Notes: generated by a model from the letters alone, not told the origin. A stretch of 64,000 nt of DNA from Phascolarctos cinereus (GCF_002099425.1 NW_018343953.1:5406001-5470000), one strand, 5' to 3'. Positions 33,520 through 45,035 are shown, counted from the stretch's first letter. Made by a program: numbers and translations.

Positions 33520-33740
33520 GAGACGACTGACTTGAAGTCAGGTGAGCCTTGGGTTTGTATCCCTCCAGTGACACTCAATAAATGTAGGATCTTGGACAAG
33601 TCAGTTTACTTCTCTTGAGTCTCAGTTTTCTTAGTAATAATAACCGTCATATATACTTCACAGGGTTTTTATGGCAATAAAATGAGATGGCATATACAAA
33701 GTTCTTTGCTAACCTTAAAAAGCTCTGTAACTACCAGTTG
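33520..33740 (+). mobile_element. MIR-like CORE-SINE
   Basis: TGGACAAGTCAGTTTACTTC, CTTGAGTCTCAGTTTTCTTA, and CATATACAAAGTTCTTTGCT in MIR order. Confidence 0.65.
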
Positions 33741-33759
33741 TGATATTTATTCCTACCTT

Positions 33760-34145
33760 TCCGTTTTCTTTATACCTGATTTGCCCCTATATTCTTAGGA
33801 TCCAGTGACACTGGTCTGCTTGCTATACCTTGTGCAAGACACTCCCAACTCCTACCTGCATTTTCACTGACTGTGTCCCATACCTCTCTCCCTCCTCTTC
33901 ACTTCCTGGCTTCCTTCGAGTCTCAGCTAAATGATCTTCTGCGACAAGCCTTTTCTGATATTATCTCCAGTTCGTCTTGTGCACGCTTTGTTTGCACATA
34001 GTTTGTGCATGCTGTCTCCTCCATTAGAACATGAGCTCCTTGAGGGCAGGGACTGGTTTTTTTTCCCCCCATTTCTTGTATACCCAGTGCTGAGCACAGT
34101 ATTTTGGAACCTAGTCGGTGCTCAATAAATGCATGCTGACTTGTT
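33760..34145 (+). mobile_element. L2 LINE 3' end, sense
   Basis: TTCGAGTCTCAGCTAAATGA, CATGAGCTCCTTGAGGGCAG, CAGTGCTGAGCACAGTATTT, and TCGGTGCTCAATAAATGCAT form the classic L2 3' UTR order. Frames on both strands here are repeat. Confidence 0.92.
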
Positions 34146-35478
34146 GACTTACTCATCTTTTCTCCAGGGGAATTCAGACAGCACATACAGACATTTCTTA
34201 GACTCAGTAATTATACTGACATCAGATTTTCTCATAGTGTTGTTTCCCTGTTCTCATCCCCATCCCTATCCTCAGTTTTGAGACCCCTTTTGGATTTGAG
34301 ATTCCTTCTATGTTGGCACTAAATGTCTCTGACTAAGTCAAGCTCAGAACCTAATTTTTCATCAGCTGAAATGAGCTTTCCTTTGAGTCCATGGCTCAGC
34401 ATTGTAGAACCATTGAGGGGAAAGTGGAAATGATTTAGGCTTGGTGCAATCTCTGTGACCATTTTAGGCTAAGTCTATATGAAAAAAATAATGCTGGAGT
34501 GAATCCAAACCAATCAACAATGAGTTTAAATAAAAGAAAAATCAGTCCAACTATCCTTACTTTGTGTCAATTTAGCTCAATCTGGTGTTACTGGTCAACA
34601 TGACCTTTCATCAAAGTTAAAAGATTCGCCTTGGTTAAAAAAGATATTCGCTGAGGGTTTTCAGAGGGCCAACTCAAATACATCTTTTAAAAAGTAAAGA
34701 AAGAATGGTTTTCTTTGGGAATTGGTTTGTGCTATTCCACAATATTTTAATTCATTAGGGCAAGGGTAAGGTCTTAATTAAATCTTGTAACTCCTTCAGC
34801 CCCCACCACAGGTGCTCAATATGTGTTTGCTGAATAAATGGGTGAATAAATAAATATGTTATCTGTCACTGTTATCTTTAGAGTACTGTGCTAAGCACAG
34901 TTCTATGTTATGTGTTGGGGAGAGCCTTGTGCATAGGAGGAGTCAATAACCATCGTCATGGTGTAACTTGAGGAAAAATCCTCCTGTGGCTAAAATACCT
35001 CCTCTACCAGCTCACCAGTATTAGAGTTGCTTTTATTTTTAAGCTTCAAGCTTTGAATTCAATAAAATTAAAATTCTTTGAAAGAAGATGAGGAACTGTC
35101 ATAATTCCAGTGAGTATTTTTCAAAGAAGGAGGAGGGAGGGAGGGAAGATGACAGCACTAAGTGAGTGAAGTGAGTAGGGAAGAAGAAGGCATAAGAACA
35201 TGAATGAGGTGGGAAGAGGATGTTAGTGGGTTGAGAAGAACATTAAATGAGAAGACTGGGACCACTGAAGGAAAGTTTTGGCAACTTTACTATTTTGGTC
35301 AGGACTGGGCCATATCATTCCTTGGACTTCTAGAAAGATAATCTGAAGATCTTGAGGCTGGATAATTTCAGGGGCAATACAAACAGCATGGAACTTATGA
35401 CTAGAAACTTCTGCTAACTCTTTCCATTGAAGAAGCAACTGTACCATTCCCCATCCTTCTCCTCTCCCCGCCCCTCCC
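34146..35478. other. Mostly unassigned; weak L2-like tail near 34765-34855
   Basis: About 1.3 kb. A CAGGTGCTCAATATGTGTTT phrase with AATAAATGGGTGAATAAATA resembles an L2 terminus. Nothing else is recognised. The 74-codon minus frame at 35223-35447 has no likeness that I know. Confidence 0.4.
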
Positions 35479-35479
35479 C

Positions 35480-36340
35480 GTGATAAATGATCAAAAGATA
35501 TGAATATGCAGTTCTCAGAGGAAGAAATCTAAGTGATCAATAAGCATTACCCAAAAATGCTTTAAATCACTATTAATTAGAAAAATGAAAATTTAACTCA
35601 TGTTCTGTCTCACACCCATCAGATTGGCAATGTTGATGGAAAAGAAAAATGACGTGCTAGAGATGCTATGGGAAAATAGGTGTGTTAATGCACTATTGAT
35701 GGAGCTGTGAAGTTGTCTAGTCATTCTGGAAAGCAATTTGGAAATATGCCCCCAAAGCTATGAACTATATATTCTTTGACCTAGTGATACCACTACCAAA
35801 TCTAAGAGATCAAAGAAAGAGGAAAAGGATCCATATGTATAAAAATATTTATAGCAACTCTTTGTAGTGGTAAAGAATTAGAAATTGAGGAGGTGACCCT
35901 TAATGGAGAAATAGCTAAACAAACTGGTATATGAATGTGATGGAATACCACTGTTTTGTAGGAAATGATAAAGAGGACAGTTTCAGAGAAACCTGGGAAG
36001 ACTTTTATGTGCTGATACAGACTAATGTGTACAGAACCAAGAGAGTTATTTATATAATAACAAAAATATTATAAAGACAAACAACTTTGGAAGACTTATG
36101 AACTCTGAACAGCACAATGACCAATCATAAGTCCAGAGGATGCATGATGAAGCATGCTAACCCTTCCTGATAGGTGATGGATTCAGAGTGCAGATTGAGA
36201 TTTTTTTTTTTTTGCATGGCCAATATGGGAATTTGTTTTGTTTGATTATCATGTTTGTGATAGGGGTTTTATTTTCCTTTCTTTTGCAATGGGTTAGGGG
36301 TAGGGGAGAAGGTGGATTTTTGTTGATTGAAAAAAAATTT
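35480..36340 (+). mobile_element. L1 3' end, sense
   Basis: Sense L1 ORF2 C-terminus: CAAAAGATATGAATATGCAG, ATTAGAAAAATGAAAATTTA, CCCATCAGATTGGCAATGTT, GGAATACCACTGTTTTGTAG, then a 3' UTR with GGCCAATATGGGAATTTGTT. No frame survives. A SINE sits at its right end. Confidence 0.88.
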
Positions 36341-36341
36341 A

Positions 36342-36513
36342 GGGGCAGCTAGGTGGCACAGTGGATAGAGTGCTGGCCCTGAAGTCAGAAGGACCCGAGT
36401 TCAAATCTGGCCTCAGACCAAACACTTGACACTTACTAGCTGTGTGACTCTGGGCAAGTCACTTAACCCCAATTGCCTAACCCCCCCCCAAAAAAAAAAC
36501 AACAACAAAAAAG
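36342..36513 (+). mobile_element. WSINE1-type SINE, full length
   Basis: GGGGCAGCTAGGTGGCACAG, GATAGAGTGCTGGCCCTGAA, GTGTGACTCTGGGCAAGTCA, CTTAACCCCAATTGCCTAAC, and an A-rich tail. Flanks are AAAAAAATTTA on both sides, so the target duplication is A-rich and its limits are uncertain. Confidence 0.95.
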
Positions 36514-36539
36514 AAAAAAATTTAATAAAAAAAATACAA

Positions 36540-37215
36540 CTCCACCTTCTTGGATGCTTAGGTCCTACCAAGTCTTCGAACACTTATAATGAAAACTCTC
36601 CCTGCTGAAGGTGACTTATGACATGAGGGATGTTTCCACTCTGGACAAAGCATATGAAGGTAGCTATCTCTGTTTTCCTTTCAGGAGGCAAAAGGAGAGA
36701 AATTCACTGTGTGGCCCAAAACAAACAGAAAATAACAGGCCCATTTCCGCTTGCCTCAGAGAAGGGGAATAACAGAATACAAAAATGTGCTTTTGTGTCC
36801 TAATGGGAAAAGGGGACTTTCAGGAGATCCTGGCTACAATGCCTAGAAAATGTGAAATGTCAGTTCCTCTTTCAATCACCCTTCTTTGCTTCTAGAGAAA
36901 GGACATAGAAAAAGACTGCCACTTAAAGCTGAGAATCAAGTCCCAGAGTCTTCTAGAAGAGACTTTATGAGATTTTGCTGAAAAAGAAATTTACTTAATT
37001 CCTTTGCCTGTTGAACATAGTTCATACCTTAAGAGATCTGGCCAAAGTGGACTTCATTGCCAGACTCACCCAAGCCGCTTTGAAACTCAAAGAATAGCTA
37101 CTTGGAAATCTAAGGAAAACAGGTACATATTAAAACAGATGCCTTTTTTAACTCCTCTCAAAGAGAACCTGCCATATTAAGGCTTAAATAAATAAGTAGC
37201 TCACGTTGGTATGCC
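36540..37215. other. Unique block without recognised features
   Basis: About 680 bp of balanced composition with no repeat, exon or RNA signal that I can support. Confidence 0.5.
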
Positions 37216-37224
37216 ACTTCAAGG

Positions 37225-37692
37225 TTTACAAAACACTCTCTTATGCCCAACTACTCTGCTTGGTTTTGATACCTATGCCATCACCATGCCTCTCCCTCCC
37301 CTTCCCCTCAGATCAGCTCATGGAGATTGCTTCTGCTCTGGTACTTACCCCTTATCAACACCCTCAGTTGCTCTAACTCTCTGAGTGGAATGCTAGAAGG
37401 CAGAGCAAAAAACTCCTCCCATAGCCTCCCTTTCCAGAAGGCCCCAAATCCCAGTCATCTCTTCATTCGCCACCGGGTTCCCTACTTGGTTTTGATTCCA
37501 ACATCATCATCATACTGTCGGGGTTCCCTCTGCTGCCACCCTTCCCTCTTTCAGCTTCTTTTTGTGTATTGTCTTCTCCCGTTAGATTATGATCTCCTTG
37601 AGGGCAGGGACTGTCTTTCTTTTTCTTATTGTATCCTTAGTACTTAGCACATGTCTAACACACAGTAAGAGCCTAATAAATGTTTATTGTAT
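37225..37692 (+). mobile_element. L2 LINE 3' end, sense
   Basis: GTCTTCTCCCGTTAGATTAT, GATCTCCTTGAGGGCAGGGA, CTTAGTACTTAGCACATGTC, and CCTAATAAATGTTTATTGTA. The 106-codon frame at 37327-37647 is L2. Confidence 0.9.
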
Positions 37693-37694
37693 TG

Positions 37695-37862
37695 TACCTA
37701 TGGCCAATGTGAGAATTTGTTTTGCTTGACTATGCATATTTGTTATAAGGATTTTCTTTTTCTTTCTTTTTCTTTTTCTTTTTCTTTTTCTTTTTCTTTG
37801 TCAATTGGGGATTGGGTTAGGGATTAGCTGGGAAAAATTTAAAAAATTAAATAAAAAATAGG
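37695..37862 (+). mobile_element. L1 3'-UTR remnant with (TTTTTC)n
   Basis: Shares ATGGCCAATGTGAGAATTTG and GCTTGACTATGCATATTTGT with the L1 3' UTR at 36214 and the HAL1-like element at 46030-46110. A TTTTTC run occupies about 37755-37799, followed by GGGTTAGGGATTAGCTGGG and an A-rich end. Confidence 0.75.
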
Positions 37863-37889
37863 ATTAAAGAGGCAGAAGGGAGAAGATAA

Positions 37890-38098
37890 ATACTTATTTA
37901 CTGGGAATTTTTTAAAAACCACTATCTTCACAATATTTACAGGTATTATTGTCTCTATTTCATAGATGAGAAAACTGAAGTTTACAGACCTTAACTGACT
38001 TGCCCATGGTCATGTAATTAGTAATTTAGAGAGCCAAAATTTAGGACTGAATTCTCCTGACTCTAAATGCAGTGCTCTCCCCACTATCCTATGTTGGG
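37890..38098 (-). mobile_element. MIR-like CORE-SINE
   Basis: TTTCATAGATGAGAAAACTG, AACTGACTTGCCCATGGTCA, CCTGACTCTAAATGCAGTGC: reverse complement of MIR. The duplicated block begins just to its right. Confidence 0.75.
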
Positions 38099-38106
38099 GA
38101 GTGAAT

Positions 38107-38324
38107 GCCCAGTGAATGCATCCCCTTTATAATATCCCCAACAATTTGTTATTCAGGTTCAGCTTGAACACTTCCAACGATGGGAAACCCCCAACCTAAA
38201 AAAGACATTTTACTCTAAGATAGCCTATGTGGTTAGGAAGATTTCCCTTTTTATTACAGAATGTTATATTAAATGGTTGCCCTGTTCTGGAGGCATTCTA
38301 AGTTACCAGTTTAATTCCTATAAT
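38107..38324. repeat. Local duplication, copy 1 (of CR1/L3 sequence)
   Basis: 218 bp nearly identical to 38736-38952: I count about six differences, including one length change in a C-run. It starts GCCCAGTGAATGCATCCC and ends TTTAATTCCTATAAT. Copy 2 runs on from CR1/L3 sequence at its left while this one abuts a MIR, so this copy looks like the derived one. Confidence 0.93.
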
Positions 38325-38680
38325 AAAAGAGCTATGTTGCTACTCTTTTAGAAAAAATAGATAGAATCCACTGTTTAAAATGACACCACTTGACTGTGAC
38401 CTAGTAAATGGGAGGAAGGAAATGTCCAGCTGTGAAAGTTCATTACATTGTACCCAATCTCTCCAGAGACTGGATGGAAGGAAGCCCCACTGCTCTAGTC
38501 AGTGAAGTCATTGGGGAAAAGCCCTGTCCTGTCAGGGATTGGATAGATTGACCGAGAAGGTATTTCCATCCTGTAATTTCTGTGATACCATGAAGATTAT
38601 TTCTTCCTGACTATTAATTAAGTCAAATAATGTTTTTTATGACTTTCCATGTGGAAAACAACCTATGAGATAAATCATGG
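38325..38680. other. Unassigned sequence between duplicate copies
   Basis: About 355 bp with no gene or repeat that I can support. Confidence 0.45.
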
Positions 38681-38682
38681 AA

Positions 38683-39370
38683 TCATAGGACATCAAAATT
38701 GTAGAGATCTTAAGGGATATCTAGTTCAACCCTTTGCCCAGTGAATGCATCCCTTTTATAATATCCCCAACAATTTGTTATTCAGGTTCAGCTTGAACAC
38801 TTCCAACAATGGGAAACCCCAACCTAAAAAAGACATTTTACTCTAAGATAGCCTATGTGGTTAGGAAGATTTCCCTTTTTATTACAGAATGTTATATTAA
38901 ATGGTTGCCCTATTCTGGAGGCATTCTAAGTTACCATTTTAATTCCTGTAATATTCTTCTCCCCTTTGTCTCCTCCCCTCAACACCCCACTCCCAGTAAA
39001 GAGCTGAACACAAATTTTCAGATGTAAGTGGTCCATGACAGAGTAACAAAAGTATCACCACTATCATCTCGGAAATAGTGCTTCTTTTAACATGGCATAA
39101 TAGCACATTAGGTTATTTGGCTGCTGTTGCACTGTTGATTCATATTAAACCTGTAGTCCACTAAAGTCCTCCAATTTTTTTTGAGGTGAGTTGTTTATCC
39201 ATGTTTCCCATAGCCTACTTTAGCTTATTTGATTTTTTTTGGACTCTGTTGATCAATCATCCCAGCCTATTTAAGGTTTTTTTTAAATTGTTGTTGTTAA
39301 TCATTTTTTTTCCTTGTTTGTTTTTTGGATTCCAAATCTACTATCTCTTTAGCTTTAACCAATCTGAAAT
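38683..39370 (-). mobile_element. CR1/L3 LINE, antisense
   Basis: Antisense CR1/L3: GTAGAGATCTTAAGGGATAT, TTCAGCTTGAACACTTCCAA, GGTTAGGAAGATTTCCCTTT, and after about 39095 GCACTGTTGATTCATATTAA and CTGTAGTCCACTAAAGTCCT. The second duplicate copy is part of this element. Confidence 0.7.
38736..38952. repeat. Local duplication, copy 2 (source copy)
   Basis: Partner of 38107-38324, in direct orientation 629 bp away. It lies inside a continuous antisense CR1/L3, which makes it the likely source. Confidence 0.93.
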
Positions 39371-39474
39371 TTTGATGAACGTATCTTCAAATAAGCCATT
39401 GATAAAAACCATTGAGTGGAATTGGACCAAGGACAGAGAGAACCCATTAGAATTTAAGATCCCTTGCAGCAAAA

Positions 39475-42017
39475 GTGGTTCTTAGGGGAAGTTTTACATC
39501 TTTAAATGCTTACATGAATAAAATAGAGAAAGAGGACATCAATGAATTGGGCATGCAACTGAAAAAAAAGCTAGAAAAAGAACAAGTTAAAAATCCCCAA
39601 TTAAATACCAAATTTGAAATACTGAAAACCAAAGGAGAGATTAATAAAATTAAAATTAAGAAAACTTGAACTAATGAGTAAAACTAAGAGCTGGTTTTAT
39701 GAAAAAAACAATAAAATAGATAAACCTTTGGTTATTTAATTAAAAAAAAAAGAAAATAGAAAACCAAATTACCAATATCAAAAATAAAAAGGGTGAATTC
39801 ACCACCAATGAAGAAGAAATTGAAACAATAATTAGGAACTATTTTGCCCAACTGCATCCCAATAAATTTGACAATCTTAGTGAAATGGATGAATATTTAC
39901 AAAAATATAAATTGCCCAGATTAACAGAAGAGGAAGTAAATTACTTAGATAACCCTATCTCAAAAAAAGAAATTGAACAAGCCATCAATGAACTCCCCAG
40001 GAAAAAATCTCTAGGGCCAGATCGATTTACAATCAAATTCTATCAAACATTTAAAGAACAATTAATTCCAATGTTATATAGACTATTTGGGAAAATAGTG
40101 AAAGAAGGAGTTTTACCAAATTCTTTTTATGATACAAATTTGGTACTGATACCTAAACTGGGGAAAGCCAAAACTCTCAGAGAAAGAATAGACCAATTTC
40201 CCTAATGAATATAGTTGCAAAAATTATAAATAAAATATTAGCAAAAAGATTACATCAACTTATCATGAGAATAATACACTATGACCAGGAAGGATTTATA
40301 CCAAGAATGCAGGGCTGGTTCAATATTAGGAAAACTGTCATCGTAATTGATCATATCAACAACAAAACTAACAAACCACATTATTCTCTCACTAGATGCA
40401 GAAATAGCTTTTGACAAAATGCAAAACCCTTTCCTATTAAAAACACTAGTGAGCATAGGAATAAGTGGAGTTTCCTTAAAATGATAAGCAATGTCTACTT
40501 AAAACCTTCAGCAAGCATTATATGTAACGGTGCAATGACTGTAGTAATCTACTGTTTGATAAACCCAAAGAGCCCAGCTTCTGGGATAAGAACTCACTAT
40601 TTGACAAAAACTGCTGGGAAAACTGGAAAAGAGTATGGCAGAAACTAGGCATAGACCAAAATCTTACACCATATACCAAAATAAAGTCAAAATGAGTACA
40701 TGATTTAGATATAAAGGCTGATACTATAAGCAAACTGGAAGAGCAAAGAATAGTTTGCCTATCAGATTTATGCAGAACAGAAGAATTCATGACCAAACAG
40801 GAGATAGAGAACATTACAAAATGCAAAATGGATAATTTTGATTACATTAAATTGAAAAGTTTTTGCACAAAGCCAATGAAACCAAGATTAGGAGGGAGGC
40901 AGAAAACTGGGAAAGAATTTTTACAACCAGTGTCTCTGATAAGGGCCTCATTTCTAAAATATATGAAGAACTAAGTCAAATTTATAAAAATACAAGTCAT
41001 TCCCCAATTGATAAATGGTCAAAGGATATGAACAGGTAGTTTTCAGATGAAGAAATATCTATCTATATCTATCTTTAAAGCTAGCCATACTCATAGGAAA
41101 AAATGCTCTAAATCACTATTGATTAGAGAAATGCAAATCAAAATCACTCTTAGGTACCACATCATACCTATCAGATTGGCTAACATGAGAAAACAGGAAA
41201 ATGATAAATATTGGAGAAGGTGTGGGAAAATTGAAACATTAATGCATTGTTGTTGGAGTTGTGAACTGATTTAACCATTTTGGAGAGCAATTTGGAACTA
41301 TGCCAAAAGGGCTATAAAAATGTCCATACCCTTTGACCCAGTAATAGCACTTCTAGGCCTGTATCCTAAAGAGATCATAAAAATGGGAAAAGGACACACA
41401 TGTGCAAAAATATTTACAGCAGCTCTTTCTGTGGTGGCAAAGAATTGGAAATTGAGAGGATGCCCACCAGTTGGGAAATGGCTGAACAAGTTGTGGTATA
41501 TGAATATAATGGAATTCTATTATGCTATAAGAAATGATGAGCAGGCAGACTTTAGAAAAACTTGGAAAGACTTGTATGGACTGATGCCGGGTGAAGTGAG
41601 AATGTTGTACACAGTATCAGTCACGTTGTACAATGACTAACTTTGATAGACTTAGCCCTTCTCAACAATGCAAAGATCTAAGACATCTCCAAAAGTCTCA
41701 TGAAAAATTGCTATCCACATCCAGAGAAAGAACTATGGAGTTAGAATGCAAATTGAAGCATACTTTTTGCTCTTTTATTTCTTCTGTTTGGTTTTGTTTT
41801 TTTTCTTGTGGTTCCTCCTATTGGTTCTAATTCTTTACAACATGACTAATGTAAAAATATGTTTAATAGGAATGTATATGTAGAGCTTATATCAGATTGC
41901 AGGCCATCTTGGGGAGGGAAGTGAGGAGGGAGAGGGAGAAAATTTAAAATTCAAAAGCTTGTAGAAGTGAATGTTGAAAACTAAAAATAAATTAATTAAT
42001 AATAAAAAAATAAAAAA
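39475..42017 (+). mobile_element. L1, sense, 5'-truncated with internal deletion
   Basis: Sense L1 ORF2 starting within the endonuclease-RT linker (SLNAYMNKIEKEDINELGMQ at 39493). RT sequence follows at 39885-40205 ([38 protein letters not shown]), then [20 protein letters not shown] at 40291. Near 40530 the sequence jumps from the mid-RT ASIICNG region to FDKPKSPASGIRTHYLTK-like C-terminal sequence, so several hundred bases of ORF2 are missing. The C-terminus follows (RLANMRKQENDKYWRRCGKI; GCPPVGKWLNKLWYMNIMEF), then the 3' UTR and an A-rich end. Frames are broken. Confidence 0.95.
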
Positions 42018-42140
42018 GGATTTAAGATCCTTGAGGGCAAGGACTATTTTTGTTTTTTCTTTGTATCTCTAGCACTTAGAAAAGTGTTTTGCACATAGTA
42101 AGCATTTAATAAATGATTGTTGATTAATTCATTGATTAAG
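42018..42140 (+). mobile_element. L2 3' end
   Basis: ATCCTTGAGGGCAAGGACTA, CTCTAGCACTTAGAAAAGTG, and AGCATTTAATAAATGATTGT. It lies between the L1 tail and the LTR-like block. Confidence 0.85.
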
Positions 42141-42773
42141 TGACGCTTCACTTGTCTCCCACCAGTCACTTTACACTATCGTGGATGAAATTCCAAGAAA
42201 CAGATTTCTGGGTAAGACAAACCAATTTATTAGTGAGGCTAGCAAGTCACCAATAAATTGAGATCAGTGGTCTCTCTCTCTCAGTGATCAAAGACACCAG
42301 TTGAGAATCCTAGGCTCCTTTAAATCCAGGTGTCTTCCTTTGTCATTTTACTTCCCCTAACAAATGAAAGACAAACCTGATTGGTGGACAGTTAACAAGG
42401 AGCCTAAGAATTTTTAACTCCTCATTACTTCATGGAGAGGGGAGGGGCATCACTTGAAGAAAGTGGCCGAGTCTTAAGACTCTGTTGCCTCTAGCTATCT
42501 GAGCAAAGAAAATTACTCCAATTAGTATCTCCCTGGCTTAGTTTCCCCCTTTGTAGACCAGGTCACCCCCAACTTTGATTAGAGAACAGGGACACAAAGG
42601 TCACTTCTTGGTAGCCTGGTTGAGTTCAGATTGGCTTCTGTTTATAGGATAAACAAAGAGGTGGAGACCTGTCCTTGGGACAGGCTGGAAAATGATCTCA
42701 TTATTTAGCTAGAATGGGAGAGGTCTCTAAAAGCTAGACTGAAAGAGAGGGATTCAAAAAAGGGAATGTTACA
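42141..42773 (-). mobile_element. Probable solo LTR of an endogenous retrovirus (fossil)
   Basis: A 633-bp block with sharp edges. On the minus strand it begins TGTAACATTCCC and ends GAAGCGTCA (TG...CA ends). An AATAAA in CACTAATAAATTGGTTTGTC lies about three quarters of the way along, as in an LTR poly(A) region. No internal retroviral sequence adjoins it, so it is taken as a solo LTR. It is old: no clear target duplication remains. The family is not named. Confidence 0.5.
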
Positions 42774-42884
42774 TTTTAATATTGGTAATCAAATGACATA
42801 GCATTAAAATTAATTTTCCTTAGGACCCATAATTCAATGACATATAAATATGTTTAACTGCTCTGTCATTTCAGCCATATGTCT

Positions 42885-43010
42885 TCATTTTGTCCTTAAG
42901 GATATTATGAGGCTGTCAAATACTTTTCTGAAATCCAGATATACTGTATTTGTAGCATTCACTGATTTTTACCCTGGGTAATGCCAAACAAAAGGAAAAA
43001 TGACTTGTTT
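42885..43010 (-). mobile_element. CR1/L3 fragment
   Basis: TCAAATACTTTTCTGAAATC and CAGATATACTGTATTTGTAG match the antisense CR1/L3 RT segment also seen at 13630-13680. Confidence 0.6.
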
Positions 43011-43204
43011 TTAACTCTGCATGATCATCACTTTCTTTTTGAATGAGGTGAAACTATGAGGGACAGTTGTTAATATACACTAATGCCAATAGGAATTGAC
43101 ATTTGAGAAAAGGTGAAATTAGCAAAGGCCAAATAAAGGACCAACCTCTGAATCCTTAATAGAAACCAATCCAAAACCATCACTTCAGTGCCTCACCTGC
43201 TTGA

Positions 43205-43283
43205 TTCTTTTTCTTTTCTTTTCTTTTCTTTTCTTTTCTTTTCTTTTCTTTTCTTTTCTTTTCTTTTCTTTTCTTTTCTTTTC
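43205..43283. repeat. (TTTTC)n tract grown from a SINE tail
   Basis: About 15 pure TTTTC units directly joined to the tail end of the antisense SINE at 43284-43416. In SINE orientation this is an AAAAG-expanded poly(A) tail. Confidence 0.95.
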
Positions 43284-43416
43284 AGGCAATTGGGGTTAAG
43301 TGACTTGCCCAGGGTCACACAGATAGTGTCAAGTGTTTGGTCTGAAGCCAGATTTGAACTCATGTCCTCCTGACTTCAGGGCCAGTGCTCTATCCACTGT
43401 GCCACCTAGCTGCCCC
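43284..43416 (-). mobile_element. WSINE1-type SINE
   Basis: AGGCAATTGGGGTTAAGTGA, GCCCAGGGTCACACAGATAG, CACCTAGCTGCCCC. GATTCTT at 43203-43209 and 43417-43423 is part of the target duplication. The 61-codon frame here is repeat. Confidence 0.95.
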
Positions 43417-43449
43417 GATTCTTCTTTTTCAGTTCCACATTGCAGTGAG

Positions 43450-44060
43450 TCAGGGACGACTCAGACTCAGGTTTTTGTCACCACATCTGGATTGTGATCA
43501 CAGCCTTCTAAATGGTCTCCTTGACTCCTTTCTCTCCCTTCTCCAGTCCATATTCCACTGAATTGCCAAAACAATCTTACTCAAATCTTACCCAACTCAT
43601 GACTGTGCCATTCCCCTGCTCAAAAACTTTTATCTGCCATGAAATAAATTTCAAAATCTTTTTGTGTAAAATTTGAAATCTTTCTTAATTAGACATGCCT
43701 CCTACCTTTGTAGCTTTAGCTAAAATTATTCCACTCTATATCTGCCACACTCCCTGGAACTTTTGGCTCATGCTTTTCCATATATACCTGTTATTTCTTC
43801 TCTCCCTTTAGAAATTTCATCCATCTCTTATGGTCTATCTCAAATGCCACTTCTGCAATAAAACCTTCACTATTCACCATTAGGAACCAATTCTTCCCCC
43901 TTTCCCTCACCCCGATATTCTAGCATTTTGTGTTTTCCTTACGCTGTTATTATGCTCCGCTTTGTATTATAGCTATTTGTGTGTGTCATTAACTCCCCAC
44001 CCCCACTGGAATATAATCACTATGAGATCAGGGACTACGTCTTATTAAGGACACCAGAAC
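43450..44060 (+). mobile_element. L2 LINE 3' region, sense
   Basis: AAATGGTCTCCTTGACTCCT, AACTCATGACTGTGCCATTC, CATCTCTTATGGTCTATCTC, AATGCCACTTCTGCAATAAA, and CACTATGAGATCAGGGACTA. It is cut at its right end by an L1. Confidence 0.85.
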
Positions 44061-44064
44061 TGGA

Positions 44065-44825
44065 GACCTTGAGATATCATTTTATACCTATCATATTAGC
44101 TAAAATGATTGAAGGGGACAACAAAAAATGTTGGAGGGGATGTGAAAAAAATGGGACACTAATTCACTGATGGTAAAACTGAACTGATCTAACCATTTTG
44201 GAGAGCAATATGGAATTATATCCAATGAGTTAATAAACTGCCTATACCCTTTGACCCAGCAATACCACTACTAGATCTGTTTCCAAAGATGATTAGCTAA
44301 AAAGAAAAAGAACCTATATGTTCTAAAATATTTATAGCAACTCTCTTTGTAGTGGCAAAGAACTGGAAATTATGGGGATGCCTGTCAATTGGGGAATGGC
44401 TGAACAAGTTGTGGTATATGATCATGATGGAATACTACTGTTCTACAGGAAATTATTTCAATGATCTTAGAAAAAACATGGTTAGACTTGAATGAAATAA
44501 TGAAGAACAAAATGAACAGAAACAAGAGAATATTGTATACAGTAACAGAAATATTGTTTTAAGAATGACTTTGAGTGACTAAATCCTTTTGACTATTATA
44601 AATATCCAAATAAAACAAAGGACCTATGAAGGATGCTATCTGCATCTGAAGAAAGAACTGATAAATAGAACAATGTAGAGAATGATTTTATATATCTATA
44701 TGTATCTATCTATCTATATTTATATGTGTATATATACACACATACACATTTATGTCTAATGGTAGAGATCTCTAGGGTAGGAGGAAGGAAGGGAAGAAAA
44801 AAAGGGAAAAATTGAGACTAAAGAC
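44065..44825 (+). mobile_element. L1 3' end, sense
   Basis: The plus strand reads LRYHFIPIILAKMIEGDNKK and CWRGCEKNGTLIH, then ACTGGAAATTATGGGGATGC (L1 ORF2 C-terminus) and a 3' UTR containing a TATC-rich tract at 44690-44755. Diverged. Confidence 0.88.
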
Positions 44826-44834
44826 TAATTTTAA

Positions 44835-45035
44835 ATCTTGAATCTTCTAATTACTGTTTGTGTGACTTTGGGCAGGTCACTTAACTTCTCTGGATATCAG
44901 TTGCCTCCTCTGTAAAAGGGCTTAGACCAGATAATCTTTATGGTCCTTTCCAAAGCTAGGTCTATGATCCTATCTCCCTCAGAGTCAAGCACACAGTAGG
45001 TGTTTAATATGTGGTTGTTGAATGAACAGCTGGCT
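44835..45035 (+). mobile_element. MIR/MIR3-like SINE with L2-like end
   Basis: GTGTGACTTTGGGCAGGTCA, CAGTTGCCTCCTCTGTAAAA, TTATGGTCCTTTCCAAAGCT, then CACAGTAGGTGTTTAATATG. Two tail types in a row suggest a junction of two repeats. Confidence 0.65.
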
